Shown here: piece after piece, positions 35,068 through 43,851 of the stretch
Numbering within the stretch: position 1 is the stretch's first letter
Layout of the letters: each line of letters opens with the position of its first letter
Assembly (NCBI RefSeq): GCF_020832205.1
Contig: NZ_JAFIFD010000042.1
Span: 1-64,000 of the forward strand
Direction of reading: 5' to 3'
DNA from: Exiguobacterium sp.
GTDB taxonomy: Bacteria; Bacillota; Bacilli; Exiguobacteriales; Exiguobacteriaceae
DNA length: 64,000 nucleotides
Notes under the pieces: generated by a model
The model's database searches: none
What the model was told of the DNA's origin: nothing
What the model saw: the letters and a program-made list of their open reading frames with translations, nothing else
Translations under genes and position numbers: made by a program

Positions 35068-35183
35068 AAAAGAACGTGAAAACACCTTGCTTTTTCAAAA
35101 AAAAATTGGTAGGATAATTGAGTATGCTTAGACTGTAAAGCAAAAGCACTTGATACAACATCAGTAAGATGGGAGTGAAAGAA

Positions 35184-35333
35184 ATGCGCGTTAAAATCAC
35201 ACTAGCTTGCACAGAAACAGGCGATCGCACGTACATCACGAAGAAAAACAAACGTAACAACCCAGAGCGCCTCGAGTTGCGCAAATACAACCCACGTCTC
35301 CGCCGTCACACGCTTTACCGCGAAGTGAAATAA
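35184..35333 (+). CDS. rpmG: 50S ribosomal protein L33, zinc-free type
   Basis: 49 residues ([19 protein letters not shown]...). It is the B. subtilis rpmGA counterpart by position, before 5-FCL. The first CxxC pair is reduced to C9 with ETG, and the second pair is replaced (KYNPR), so it cannot bind zinc. Such C-minus forms usually replace the zinc form under zinc limitation; whether this one is the main copy is unknown. GGGAG lies upstream and a terminator follows. Confidence 0.93.
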   Translation: MRVKITLACTETGDRTYITKKNKRNNPERLELRKYNPRLRRHTLYREVK

Positions 35334-35340
35334 TGAGACC

Positions 35341-35370
35341 GGCCGTCACTTCTGTGGCGGCCTTTTTTTT
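35341..35370 (+). terminator. Terminator after rpmG
   Basis: GGCCGTCAC-ttct-GTGGCGGCC followed by eight T. Confidence 0.88.
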
Positions 35371-35387
35371 CGAAAGGAGCCATCGAC

Positions 35388-35942
35388 ATGATAGACAAAC
35401 AGACGCTACGAGACGCCGTCCATGAACAAATCGGTCAGCTCGAGAACCGGGCTGTTGCCGACGCATCCATCTTACATACTGTCGCGTCCCTCCCTGAATG
35501 GCGCGACGCCGAAACGGTCGCACTGACTTTATCGTTCGGTCTCGAAGTCGATACTCGCCCGCTCATTCATCTCGCCTGGCAGGCAGGAAAAACAGTGTTC
35601 GTGCCGAAAGTAATGAAAGCGGGACTCACGTTCCATCCCCTAACGTCATTCGATGACGTAGAGCCGGGGGTGATGGGGATTCTCGAGCCGACAACTCCTC
35701 GTGTCGACGCCACCGTCGACCTTTGTATCGTACCGGGCCGCGTGTTCGACCGTTGCGGGTACCGCATCGGCTGGGGGGGCGGGTACTATGACCGCTTTTT
35801 GGCGACATATCCAGGTCGGACGGTGTCGATCGCCTATGACGTGCAAGTGCTGCCCGAAATACCGATCGAATCGCATGACATTCCGGTCGAAATGATCGTG
35901 ACGGAAAGGGAATTGATCCGATGTATGCCATCTTCCTCGTAA
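35388..35942 (+). CDS. 5-formyltetrahydrofolate cyclo-ligase
   Basis: ATP-dependent conversion of 5-formyl-THF to 5,10-methenyl-THF, rescuing the folate pool. 184 residues with VFVPKVMK, IVPGRVFDRCGYRIGWGGGYYD (the phosphate/folate loop around GWGGGYYDRFL) and a short C-terminal tail. It is the yqgN counterpart. It overlaps the DUF92 gene by 22 bases. Another folate gene, folD, lies at 61.8 kb, as does the glycine cleavage set at 50 kb. Confidence 0.92.
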   Translation: MIDKQTLRDAVHEQIGQLENRAVADASILHTVASLPEWRDAETVALTLSFGLEVDTRPLIHLAWQAGKTVFVPKVMKAGLTFHPLTSFDDVEPGVMGILEPTTPRVDATVDLCIVPGRVFDRCGYRIGWGGGYYDRFLATYPGRTVSIAYDVQVLPEIPIESHDIPVEMIVTERELIRCMPSSS

Positions 35943-36691
35943 CATGTATCGTCGCCTACGCCGGTTACCGCTTACGGTCGCTCACGCTCTCCGGGGCCGT
36001 GTTGACGGTCGTGACCGGTACCGTCATCGGCTACGGGTTCGGCTGGTTCGGCCTGTACTTGCTCGGAGTGTTCTTCTCTACCTCCTCGCTCGCCTCCAAA
36101 TACCGCGCCCGCGACAAGGCGCCGGTCGATGATATCGTCGAAAAATCAGGACCGCGTGATTTTGTCCAAGTGCTCGCTAACGGCGGCATCGGAATGCTGA
36201 CGGCGGTCGGCATGGTCGTCACGTCTAACGAGGCGTGGCTCTATGCGTATATCGTCTCGATCGCCGCGGCGACGAGCGATACGTGGGGCTCGGAGTTCGG
36301 TGTGCTCGCCAAACGAAAACCGCGTTCCATCATGACGTTGCGTCCGGTCGAACCGGGAACGAGCGGCGGCGTGTCGCTATTTGGGACGGTCATGTCGATC
36401 GTCGGAGCCGCGACGATCGTCGTAGCGACGTACCCGTTCTTAGGCCTCGAATGGACGACGGCTCTCGTGTTGATTGCGATCGGCTTGAGCGGAAGTGTCG
36501 TCGACACGCTTCTCGGTGCGACCGTGCAACGCAAATACCGCTGCCGTGTGTGCGGAAAGCTGACGGAAAAACGTGTTCATCACGACGAAGCGACCGCGTA
36601 CGTGTCGGGCTGGCATTTCTTAGGGAACGATGCCGTCAACTTCTTGGCGATCGCTGCGGCGGCCGTGATTTGTTTTTTAGTCTTCGCTTGA
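35921..36691 (+). CDS. DUF92 family membrane protein
   Basis: 256 residues, about six helices. Family marks are SSLASKYRARDKA, AAATSDTWGSEFG, TLRPVEPGTSGGVS and GSVVDTLLGATVQ; a CRVCG pair sits in a cytoplasmic loop near residue 207. DUF92 includes phytyl-phosphate and related CTP-dependent prenyl-phosphate kinases of plants and cyanobacteria; the role in Bacillota is not known. It begins inside the end of the 5-FCL gene and is translationally coupled to it. Confidence 0.8.
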   Translation: MYAIFLVTCIVAYAGYRLRSLTLSGAVLTVVTGTVIGYGFGWFGLYLLGVFFSTSSLASKYRARDKAPVDDIVEKSGPRDFVQVLANGGIGMLTAVGMVVTSNEAWLYAYIVSIAAATSDTWGSEFGVLAKRKPRSIMTLRPVEPGTSGGVSLFGTVMSIVGAATIVVATYPFLGLEWTTALVLIAIGLSGSVVDTLLGATVQRKYRCRVCGKLTEKRVHHDEATAYVSGWHFLGNDAVNFLAIAAAAVICFLVFA

Positions 36692-36724
36692 GGGTAGTAC
36701 AGTGAATGAGGATGTTTCAAACGA

Positions 36725-36742
36725 ATGTGAATATTGTCACAA
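36725..36742 (+). promoter_or_regulatory. Rex operator 1 upstream of ldh
   Basis: ATGTGA-N6-TCACAA matches the Rex palindrome TTGTGA-N6-TCACAA in 11 of 12 fixed positions. Confidence 0.7.
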
Positions 36743-36753
36743 TATCGCCAAAG

Positions 36754-36767
36754 TGAAAACGGTTTCT
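36754..36767 (+). promoter_or_regulatory. CcpA (cre) site upstream of ldh
   Basis: TGAAAACGGTTTCT fits the core of the cre pattern WTGNAANCGNWNNCW except for the first base. It lies between two Rex sites. Confidence 0.6.
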
Positions 36768-36781
36768 ATTGTAGTGAGTGT

Positions 36782-36799
36782 TTGTGAATGATGTTACAA
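36782..36799 (+). promoter_or_regulatory. Rex operator 2 upstream of ldh
   Basis: TTGTGA-N6-TTACAA matches the Rex palindrome in 11 of 12 fixed positions and overlaps a -10-like TACAAT at 36795-36800, suiting repression. Confidence 0.7.
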
Positions 36800-36860
36800 T
36801 CTTTATGTAACAGATAAAACTAAAACATGAAACAGATTGTTCGAAGGGTGGAGAATCAAC

Positions 36861-37817
36861 ATGGAAACATTAAATCATGCAAAAGTAACACGCGTCGCGC
36901 TCGTAGGTGCCGGTGCAGTCGGTGCCAGCTTCGCATATCAATTAACGACAGCTAGCCTTTGTGAAGAACTCGTCATCATCGATATCAATAAAGCGAAAGC
37001 CGAAGGGGAAGCGATGGACTTGAACCACGGCGTATCGTTCGCGTCATCACCGATGCGTGTGTGGGCCGGGGACTACACGGACTGTGGCGCTGCTGACATC
37101 GTCGTCATCACGGCGGGAGCTCCGCAAAAGCCGGGCGAGACACGTCTTGACCTTGTCGAGAAGAACGCGAAAATCATGAAATCGATGATCGCGGACATCA
37201 TGGCGTCAGGATTTGACGGAATCATCATCATCGCGTCAAACCCGGTCGACATCATGACGCACTTGGCATGGAAATACTCAGGTCTTCCGAAACACCGCGT
37301 CTTCGGTTCTGGTACGGTGCTCGATACGTCACGTCTCCGTTACATGCTCGGCGACTATTTCAATGTCGACCCGCGCAACTGCCACGCCTACATCATGGGC
37401 GAGCACGGCGATACAGAATTTGCTGCTTGGAGCAACGCCCGGATCTACGGCAAGTCGGTCGAGCAGTTGCTTGAAGAGAACGATGATTATTCGTGGGAAG
37501 ACCTCGAAGACATTTACGTCAACGTCCGTGATGCGGCTTATCACATCATCGAGCGCAAAGGGGCGACGTACTATGCGATCGGTCTCGGTCTCCTCCGTCT
37601 CGTCAAAGCGGTGCTCCGTAACGAGAACACGCTCCTTACGGTCGGCGCGTACTTGGACGGAGAGTATGGCTTGAACGACATCCACATCGGGGTACCGGCC
37701 ATCATTAACCGCCAAGGGGTTCGTCAAGTCGTCGAAATCGAGTTGTCTGAAGAAGAGAAGCAAAAGATGCACCACTCGGCAGACGTCTTGATGAAAACGA
37801 TGGAGCCAGTTTTATAA
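36861..37817 (+). CDS. ldh: L-lactate dehydrogenase
   Basis: Reduces pyruvate to L-lactate with NADH in fermentation. 318 residues from the ATG at 36861 (after AGGGTGGAG). It has [14 protein letters not shown] for [12 protein letters not shown] with Gln at the specificity position (lactate rather than malate) and the catalytic His in [12 protein letters not shown]. Two Rex operators and a cre site upstream indicate control by NADH/NAD ratio and sugar supply. A terminator follows. In B. subtilis ldh is elsewhere, so this placement is specific to this lineage. Confidence 0.94.
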   Translation: METLNHAKVTRVALVGAGAVGASFAYQLTTASLCEELVIIDINKAKAEGEAMDLNHGVSFASSPMRVWAGDYTDCGAADIVVITAGAPQKPGETRLDLVEKNAKIMKSMIADIMASGFDGIIIIASNPVDIMTHLAWKYSGLPKHRVFGSGTVLDTSRLRYMLGDYFNVDPRNCHAYIMGEHGDTEFAAWSNARIYGKSVEQLLEENDDYSWEDLEDIYVNVRDAAYHIIERKGATYYAIGLGLLRLVKAVLRNENTLLTVGAYLDGEYGLNDIHIGVPAIINRQGVRQVVEIELSEEEKQKMHHSADVLMKTMEPVL

Positions 37818-37826
37818 GTAGCACGT

Positions 37827-37861
37827 ACCGCGGGAGGCGTTTTGCCGACCGCGGTTTTTTG
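37827..37861 (+). terminator. Terminator after ldh
   Basis: ACCGCGG and CCGCGGT enclose an inner GGC/GCC stem, followed by T. Confidence 0.82.
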
Positions 37862-37942
37862 TCGTGGCATACGTGGCGCACGTCCTTCTTTGTCGTCGGG
37901 CAGAAATTGGATTACAATTATAGATGAAGGGAGGGGATTCAA

Positions 37943-38992
37943 ATGGCGAACTCGTTTTGGGAAGATATATATCACGCGATCGAGGCGGGCGGACGAGTCG
38001 AGGGGATTCTTGAGCCGTCACGGGCGCTCTTGTTGTTCGACACGAAAGCTGGCGACGTCTACAACTTGTACATAAGAACGGATAAAGCGTGGGCCAACCA
38101 CGTCGCCATGGACATCGAGGCGGTCATGAACTCGTTTCGTCTCGCACGTCTTGGAAGAGAGAAGCTTCGCGTTCACGTTTACGGGGAGCCGCTCGTCGAT
38201 GAGGAACGGCTGAAGACGCTGACATTCTCGATTTCGGCCAAAGTGACGATCGAACGGCACTTCGCGACGGAAGACGGAGCCGAACGCTATCGACCTCTCG
38301 CCTTGGAACTCGACAAAGAGCGGAAAGCCGAGTTGAAGCGACGTTTCGCTTTTGGGAAACCCCAAGCCGTCTATTTTTTCATGTTCGCGACGTTTCTCGT
38401 CATGTGGCTCGCCGAATCAATCGGCTCCACGCTCGACCCGGAGACGCTCATCCGGTTCGGGGCGAAAGTCAATCCGCTCATCGACGACGGCGAATGGTGG
38501 CGGCTTGTCACCCCGATGTTTCTTCATATCGGTTGGTTCCATTTTTCCATCAACATGTTCGCGCTCTGGTCGCTCGGCCCACTCGTGGAACGAATGTACG
38601 GCTCGCCGCGTTTTGTCGTCATTTATCTGCTCGCCGGTCTGATTGCCTCGACGGCCTCGTACGCGCTCAGTGACGCCATCTCGGCCGGGGCGTCGGGTGC
38701 GTTGTTCGGGCTTGTCGGAGCGTTGCTTTATTTCGGCCTGCGGGACCGGTCACTTTTCATGAAGACGCTCGGTCCGCCGTTGTTTATTATGTTAGGATTA
38801 AACGTAGGACTCGCCTTCGTCCTTGGCGCGAGCTTGGACCATTCTGCTCACGCTGGAGGTCTGGTCGGTGGGTTTTTGATGGCCGGTGCCGTCGGGTTAC
38901 CAGATGAACATAAGCAAGTGCGCCGGGCAGGTTTTACGATTGCCGCCATCTTGCTTGCGATAGCCTTTTACGCATACGGCTACTATCGATGA
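37943..38992 (+). CDS. Rhomboid family intramembrane serine protease (YqgP-like)
   Basis: Cleaves membrane proteins within the bilayer. 349 residues: an N-terminal cytosolic domain of about 145 residues, then at least six helices. The catalytic dyad is Ser251 in GASGALFG and His303 in DHSAHAGGL; HFSINMFALWSLG carries the oxyanion-type HxxxN element. B. subtilis YqgP is larger because of C-terminal TPR repeats, which are absent here. Position between 5-FCL and yqgQ supports orthology. Confidence 0.92.
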   Translation: MANSFWEDIYHAIEAGGRVEGILEPSRALLLFDTKAGDVYNLYIRTDKAWANHVAMDIEAVMNSFRLARLGREKLRVHVYGEPLVDEERLKTLTFSISAKVTIERHFATEDGAERYRPLALELDKERKAELKRRFAFGKPQAVYFFMFATFLVMWLAESIGSTLDPETLIRFGAKVNPLIDDGEWWRLVTPMFLHIGWFHFSINMFALWSLGPLVERMYGSPRFVVIYLLAGLIASTASYALSDAISAGASGALFGLVGALLYFGLRDRSLFMKTLGPPLFIMLGLNVGLAFVLGASLDHSAHAGGLVGGFLMAGAVGLPDEHKQVRRAGFTIAAILLAIAFYAYGYYR

Positions 38993-39007
38993 CAAAGGAG
39001 TAATGAC

Positions 39008-40030
39008 ATGATTGATACGTTGAAACAACTAGTCGCAATACCGAGTCCGTCCGGGATGACGGACGAAGCGATCGGCTTTGTCGAGCAGCAACTGTCGACG
39101 CTCGGCGTCGAGACGAAACGGTTGCATAAAGGAGCGCTACTTGCGACGTTCCCGGGACGCATCGGTCCTGCCCGTTTGTTGACCGCGCACGTCGACACGC
39201 TCGGGGCGATGGTGAAAGACATCTTGCCGAGCGGACGGCTCCGTCTTTCTCAAGTCGGCGGATATGCGTGGACGGCGATCGAAGGAGAGAACTGTCTCGT
39301 CCATCGGGAGTCAGGGGAGCCGATTGATGGAACGATCTTGGTGCACCAATCGAGCGTTCACGTCTACAAAGACACGAACAGCGCCGAACGGTCGTCGTCG
39401 ACGATCGAAGTACGTCTCGATGCCGATGTGCACAGTGCAGAAGACGTGAGAGGTCTCGGGATCGAAGTGGGAGACTTCGTCTCGTTCGACCCGCGCTTTA
39501 AACAGACGGAAACAGGTTACATTAAGTCGCGCCACCTCGATGACAAGGCTTCGGTCGCCATTTTATTAGATTTGGCCCGGGAGCTCGTGTCCGCAGATTT
39601 ACCGCACCGTGTCCACTATTTGATTTCGAACTACGAAGAGGTCGGTTTCGGTGGCAACGCCGGCATTCCGGATGACGTCGTCGAATACGTCGCCGTCGAT
39701 ATGGGGGCGCTTGGAGACGGCCAGCATTCGGACGAGTATACGGTGTCGATTTGTGCGAAAGACTCGTCGGGTCCGTATGATTTGGAACTGCGCCGCTTGT
39801 TCACATCGCTTTGCCGAAAACATGACATCGCGTTTAAAGTCGATCTTTATCCTTATTATGGCTCCGACGCCTCGGCGGCGGTTCGGGCCGGCTACGATGT
39901 TCGGCACGCGCTCATCGGCCCCGGCATCGAGTCGAGCCACAGTTACGAGCGGACGCACGTCTCGTCGCTCGAGGCGACGCGGGCGCTATTGTACCGTTAC
40001 GTCTTGACGGAGATGGAGGGACGATCGTGA
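39008..40030 (+). CDS. M42 family metallopeptidase (glutamyl/deblocking aminopeptidase-like)
   Basis: Cytoplasmic, two-metal aminopeptidase of 340 residues. Metal ligands and catalytic residues are in TAHVDTLGAMV, RHLDDKASVA, SNYEEVGFGG, VAVDMGALG and GIESSHSYERTH, in the order of the M42 family (TET-forming aminopeptidases). Substrate preference cannot be told from sequence. It overlaps yqgQ by four bases and follows the rhomboid gene closely, so the three are likely one operon. Confidence 0.88.
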   Translation: MIDTLKQLVAIPSPSGMTDEAIGFVEQQLSTLGVETKRLHKGALLATFPGRIGPARLLTAHVDTLGAMVKDILPSGRLRLSQVGGYAWTAIEGENCLVHRESGEPIDGTILVHQSSVHVYKDTNSAERSSSTIEVRLDADVHSAEDVRGLGIEVGDFVSFDPRFKQTETGYIKSRHLDDKASVAILLDLARELVSADLPHRVHYLISNYEEVGFGGNAGIPDDVVEYVAVDMGALGDGQHSDEYTVSICAKDSSGPYDLELRRLFTSLCRKHDIAFKVDLYPYYGSDASAAVRAGYDVRHALIGPGIESSHSYERTHVSSLEATRALLYRYVLTEMEGRS

Positions 40031-40221
40031 AAAACTTTTACGATGTTCAACAGTTTTTGAAATCGTTCGGGACGATCATCTATATCGGGGAGCGGGACGC
40101 CGAGATCGGTCTCATGATGATGGAGCTCGATGAACTGCACGCCGGTGGGATGATCGAACAACGTGAATACGACACGGCGAAAATCATCTTGACGCACGAA
40201 TTAAAAAATTCAATAGATTGA
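40027..40221 (+). CDS. yqgQ: YqgQ family small protein (DUF910)
   Basis: 64 residues, helical, with FYDVQQFLKSFGTIIYIGERDAE (the first part conserved in YqgQ) and an acidic-hydrophobic middle. The family is thought to bind nucleic acid on structural grounds but its function is unknown. It starts with GTG overlapping the end of the M42 peptidase gene and precedes glcK, as in B. subtilis (yqgQ-glcK). Confidence 0.9.
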   Translation: MKNFYDVQQFLKSFGTIIYIGERDAEIGLMMMELDELHAGGMIEQREYDTAKIILTHELKNSID

Positions 40222-40227
40222 CAGAAA

Positions 40228-40259
40228 AACCCCTTGTGCAAATGTTTGCACAAGGGGTT
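40228..40259. other. Perfect 15-bp hairpin between yqgQ and glcK
   Basis: AACCCCTTGTGCAAA-tg-TTTGCACAAGGGGTT. The T run lies on the minus strand although both flanking genes are on the plus strand, so it is not a standard terminator for yqgQ. Confidence 0.6.
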
Positions 40260-40314
40260 GAATAGTGTAAACTATTGGATGAAAGCGATTTAATTGAGAT
40301 GAGGAGTGGACTAG

Positions 40315-41277
40315 ATGAAGTGGTTATTAGGGATCGACATCGGAGGAACGACGGTGAAAATGGCCGTCCTCGATATGAATGGTATCATTTCTGACAAATG
40401 GGAAATCAAGACGGATATTCGTGACAACGGGGTACATATTCCGACGGATATCGCAACTTCCTTCAACGCCTATCTCGCGCAATCGGGCAAGGCGAAGGAA
40501 GACTTTGCCGGCGCCGGAATCGGCGCTCCGGGATTCATCAATTTCTCGGAAGGTGTCGTCGAGTACTCGCCGAACATCGGATGGAAAAACTTTGCGCTCG
40601 TCAGTGAGTTCGAGAAAGCGGTCGGATTGCCGGCCGTATTAGAAAATGACGCCAACGCGGCCGCGCTCGGCGAGATGTGGAAAGGTGCCGGCGAAGGTGC
40701 CTCGGAGTTGCTCGCCATCACGCTCGGCACCGGGGTCGGCGGCGGTGTCATCACGAACGGCAATATCGTACACGGTGCCGCTGGGATGGCCGGAGAAATC
40801 GGTCATATCACGGTCGAGCGCGATGAGACGAAAGCAGTGAAATGCGGCTGCGGCCGGACAGGGTGCATCGAGACGATCGCATCCGCGACAGGTGTCGCTC
40901 GTTTGGCGCTTCAAAAACGGAAAAATCGGACGACTTCGTTGAATGAGTTGAAAGAAGTGACGGCTCGTGACGTTTTCGAAGCGTTCAAAGCGAACGATGA
41001 AGTGGCGACTGAGGTCGTCCGCGAGATGACGGAGTATTTAGGGCTTACAATCTCCAACATCGCCAATACGTTGAACCCGAAAATCATCGTCATCGGCGGC
41101 GGTGTCTCGAAAGCGAGAGAAGCACTGCTTGAACCGCTCGATGAACAGTTCAAACGATTCGCCCTCGAACGCGTCTACACATCGACGACGTTCAAAATCG
41201 CTGAACTTGAGAACGATGCGGGCGTCATCGGGTGCGCATGGCTCGCCCGCAAACATTTCTTGCCGACACGCGTTTAA
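40315..41277 (+). CDS. glcK: Glucokinase (ROK family)
   Basis: Phosphorylates glucose with ATP. 320 residues with the ATP motif GIDIGGTTVK, the sugar-site END segment (LENDANAAALGE) and the ROK zinc motif CGCGRTGCIE. It has its own promoter region after a hairpin and ends at a terminator. With the amylase and the GH57 locus it suggests active glucan and glucose use. Confidence 0.94.
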   Translation: MKWLLGIDIGGTTVKMAVLDMNGIISDKWEIKTDIRDNGVHIPTDIATSFNAYLAQSGKAKEDFAGAGIGAPGFINFSEGVVEYSPNIGWKNFALVSEFEKAVGLPAVLENDANAAALGEMWKGAGEGASELLAITLGTGVGGGVITNGNIVHGAAGMAGEIGHITVERDETKAVKCGCGRTGCIETIASATGVARLALQKRKNRTTSLNELKEVTARDVFEAFKANDEVATEVVREMTEYLGLTISNIANTLNPKIIVIGGGVSKAREALLEPLDEQFKRFALERVYTSTTFKIAELENDAGVIGCAWLARKHFLPTRV

Positions 41278-41293
41278 TCGATCTGACGACCTG

Positions 41294-41325
41294 CACGCCT
41301 ATGCCTCGAGCATAGGCGTGTTTTT
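41294..41325 (+). terminator. Terminator after glcK
   Basis: CACGCCTATG-cctcgag-CATAGGCGTG followed by five T. Confidence 0.88.
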
Positions 41326-41516
41326 AGTATGGAAAGGGTATTGAATAATGTAAATTTTGTAACCCCACGGTTGATTTTTTGTTAAAAAAGGGGTAAGATT
41401 TGAACTTGATACTGGACTAATACCGTTCGTGAAACATAGAACATACTCACCACGGACGAAGTGAAGGCGAGTCGATGGACAACGCCATAAAACTGAAAAG
41501 AGGAGGAGACCGTCAG

Positions 41517-43436
41517 ATGAAGTCATCTCAACGCTTCTCGAAGCTTACAATGCGACTGAATGAAACGGTCCGCGCTTCGTTTCAAGAATATCGTTTATTC
41601 TGGATCTTTACTTTATTGCTTTGGACGAAGACGTACATCGTATATCAATTTTTCTTTAATATCCCGATTGAAAACACCGCGCAAGCATTTATTTTATTGA
41701 TCAGCCCGATCAGTTCAACGCTGTTCCTATTCGCGTTTAGTTTCTTCTTTAAAGGCAGCAAGCAGAAATGGGTGCTCTACACGCTGTATGCGTTCGCCTC
41801 GTTCATCTTGTTCGCCGATGCCGTCTACTACCGTGAGTTCACCGACTACTTGACGATGCCGGTCATCTTGCAACCGTCGAACATGGAGACGTTATCGACA
41901 TCGTTCACGTCGCTGTTGGAATGGAAAGACTTGATCATCCTCGGCGATGTGCTCGTCTTGCCGTTCCTCCTATGGAAAGTGAACACCCGCCAAAACGCGG
42001 CGTCTCATCGCCGTGCGCTCGTCACGTTCGTGGCGGCCGTGGCCGTGTTCCTCTTCAACTTGTCACTCGCTGAGACGGAGCGCCCGGAATTGTTGACGCG
42101 CTCGTTCGACCGTGAACTGCTCGTCAAAAATATCGGGACGTTCAACTTCCACGTATACGACGCGATGCTCCAGACGAAGACGTCTGCCCAAAAGGCGATG
42201 GCCGATGGATCGGAACTTGCCGAGATCGAGCAGTTCACCCGTCAAAACTATGCCGCCCCGAACCCTGATCTGTTCGGCAAGTATAAAGGGAAGAACGTGA
42301 TCGTCGTCTCGTTCGAGTCAGCCCAAAACTTCACGCACAATATGAAAGCCTCGAACGGCGAGTACATCACACCGAACTTGAACAAGTTGATCGAAGAGTC
42401 GCACTACTGGCCGAACTATTATCACACTGTCGGACAAGGGAAGACGTCCGACGCCGAGTTCGCCCTCGACAACTCGCTTTACGGACTTCCGCGAGGTGCG
42501 GTCTACTTTACGAACGCCGACAACGAATATCAGGCGCTTCCGGAATTGATCAAAGACGACAATTACTATTCGACCGTGTTCCACGCGAACAATAAATCGT
42601 TCTGGAATCGCGACCATATGTACAAAAACGTCGGCGTGGACGAGTTTTTCGATGAGAAGAGCTACGACCTCGGTAATCCGGAAGATATGACCGAATGGGG
42701 ACTGCTTGATGACAGTTTCTTCGAACAATCGATTCCGATGCTCGAAGAGTTGCCGCAACCGTTCTACGCGAAGTTCATCACTTTGACGAACCACTTCCCG
42801 TACACGATGCCGAGTGAGGAGTATGAGCTCGTGCCGAAGTTCGAGACGAACTCGACGACGCTCAACAACTTCCCACAGGCGCTCGCATACCAAGATTACG
42901 CGCTCGGACTGTTCATCGACGAGCTGAAGGCGAACGGCATGTGGGACGACACGATTTTCGTCGTCTACGGTGACCATTACGGCATCTCGACGAACCATAA
43001 CGCCGCGATGGCCGACCTTCTTGGAAAAGAAGAGCTGACACCGTACGATGTGGCGAAACTTCAGCAAGTCCCATTTGCGATTCATTTGCCTGGCCAAGAA
43101 AACGGACAAGTCCATGAAACGGTCGGCAGCCATATCGATATGAAACCGACAATCCTGCACTTGCTCGGCATTGACACGTCCGACCTCGTCGGATTCGGCA
43201 ACGACCTCTTCTCTGAAGAGCGTAACAGCCGTGCCATCTTCCGGGATGGAACGGTCGTCACCGATGAATACGTTTGGACACAATCGCTTTGCTATGATGC
43301 CGAGACGGGTGAAGCCGTGGAAGATGCCTCTCTTTGCGGACCGATCAGCGAAGAAGCGGAGAACATTCTTCAAATGAATGATGACTTGATTTACTCAGAC
43401 TTGTTGCGCTTCAAAGAACAGTCGGATAATAAATGA
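41517..43436 (+). CDS. ltaS: Lipoteichoic acid synthase-type membrane sulfatase
   Basis: Polymerises glycerol phosphate from phosphatidylglycerol on the outer membrane face. I start it at the ATG at 41517 behind GAGGAGG; 639 residues. Five N-terminal helices are followed by an extracellular alkaline-phosphatase-like domain with nucleophile Thr310 in GQGKTSDAEF and metal sites VSFESAQNF and YGDHYG. B. subtilis has several paralogues (LtaS, YfnI, YqgS, YvgJ); position equals yqgS, so the exact specificity (synthase or primase) is not certain. Confidence 0.9.
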   Translation: MKSSQRFSKLTMRLNETVRASFQEYRLFWIFTLLLWTKTYIVYQFFFNIPIENTAQAFILLISPISSTLFLFAFSFFFKGSKQKWVLYTLYAFASFILFADAVYYREFTDYLTMPVILQPSNMETLSTSFTSLLEWKDLIILGDVLVLPFLLWKVNTRQNAASHRRALVTFVAAVAVFLFNLSLAETERPELLTRSFDRELLVKNIGTFNFHVYDAMLQTKTSAQKAMADGSELAEIEQFTRQNYAAPNPDLFGKYKGKNVIVVSFESAQNFTHNMKASNGEYITPNLNKLIEESHYWPNYYHTVGQGKTSDAEFALDNSLYGLPRGAVYFTNADNEYQALPELIKDDNYYSTVFHANNKSFWNRDHMYKNVGVDEFFDEKSYDLGNPEDMTEWGLLDDSFFEQSIPMLEELPQPFYAKFITLTNHFPYTMPSEEYELVPKFETNSTTLNNFPQALAYQDYALGLFIDELKANGMWDDTIFVVYGDHYGISTNHNAAMADLLGKEELTPYDVAKLQQVPFAIHLPGQENGQVHETVGSHIDMKPTILHLLGIDTSDLVGFGNDLFSEERNSRAIFRDGTVVTDEYVWTQSLCYDAETGEAVEDASLCGPISEEAENILQMNDDLIYSDLLRFKEQSDNK

Positions 43437-43444
43437 ACGAGCAA

Positions 43445-43472
43445 GCGTCACCCGTTCGGGTGACGCTTTTTT
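43445..43472 (+). terminator. Terminator after ltaS
   Basis: GCGTCACCCG-tt-CGGGTGACGC followed by six T. Confidence 0.88.
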
Positions 43473-43477
43473 GGTAC

Positions 43478-43505
43478 AAAAAAGACGGCCGAGGCCGTCT
43501 TTTTC
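43478..43505. terminator. Bidirectional hairpin between ltaS and the DUF2759 gene
   Basis: AAAAAAGACGGCC-ga-GGCCGTCTTTTT. It serves the minus-strand gene and backs up the ltaS terminator. Confidence 0.8.
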
Positions 43506-43515
43506 AATGCGTGTG

Positions 43516-43695
43516 TTAGCTCGGGATTCCACCGTAAATCAATGTCGCGACGCCGAAAAATCCAAAGACGAGTACAGTAAGCGCGGCGAAGGCGAGTGGA
43601 AAGAATTGACGTTTCTTGAATGAACGGGCCATTCCCCAAATCGCCACAAGTGCGACGATAAGTGAAATCCATCCAAACGGCTCATACAAATGCAT
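43516..43695 (-). CDS. yqgW: DUF2759 small membrane protein (YqgW-like)
   Basis: 59 residues, two membrane helices (GWISLIVALVAIWGMA and LAFAALTVLVFGFFGVATLIY) joined by a basic turn SFKKRQ. GGGGGAACTC precedes the ATG at 43695. The sequence and the place between ltaS/yqgS and the MBL-fold yqgX agree with B. subtilis YqgW. Function unknown. It is short and on the strand opposite to its neighbours, so it is easily missed. Confidence 0.82.
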   Translation of the reverse strand: MHLYEPFGWISLIVALVAIWGMARSFKKRQFFPLAFAALTVLVFGFFGVATLIYGGIPS

Positions 43696-43851
43696 GACGA
43701 GTTCCCCCTTTATTATACGTCATGAAATTCATAAAAATTTCACTGAAATATCATTATTATTTTATCCGAAATAGAGGGCGGTGTCGAGCAAAGAAAGGCG
43801 TCGCTACAATTTTGCCACAATATCGATTAGAATGGGGAAGGAGGTGTTCAT

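Noticed and set aside
35065-35096. TTGAAAAAG / CTTTTTCAA hairpin at the GH57 stop
   Set aside because: The stem is A/T only with a 14-base loop and no T run on the plus strand, so it is a weak terminator candidate at best.
42318-43373. Long open frame antisense to ltaS (351 codons)
   Set aside because: It has no ribosome site, its product is Arg/Val-rich without known motifs, and it mirrors a clear real gene. Many such antisense frames occur here because of the codon use.
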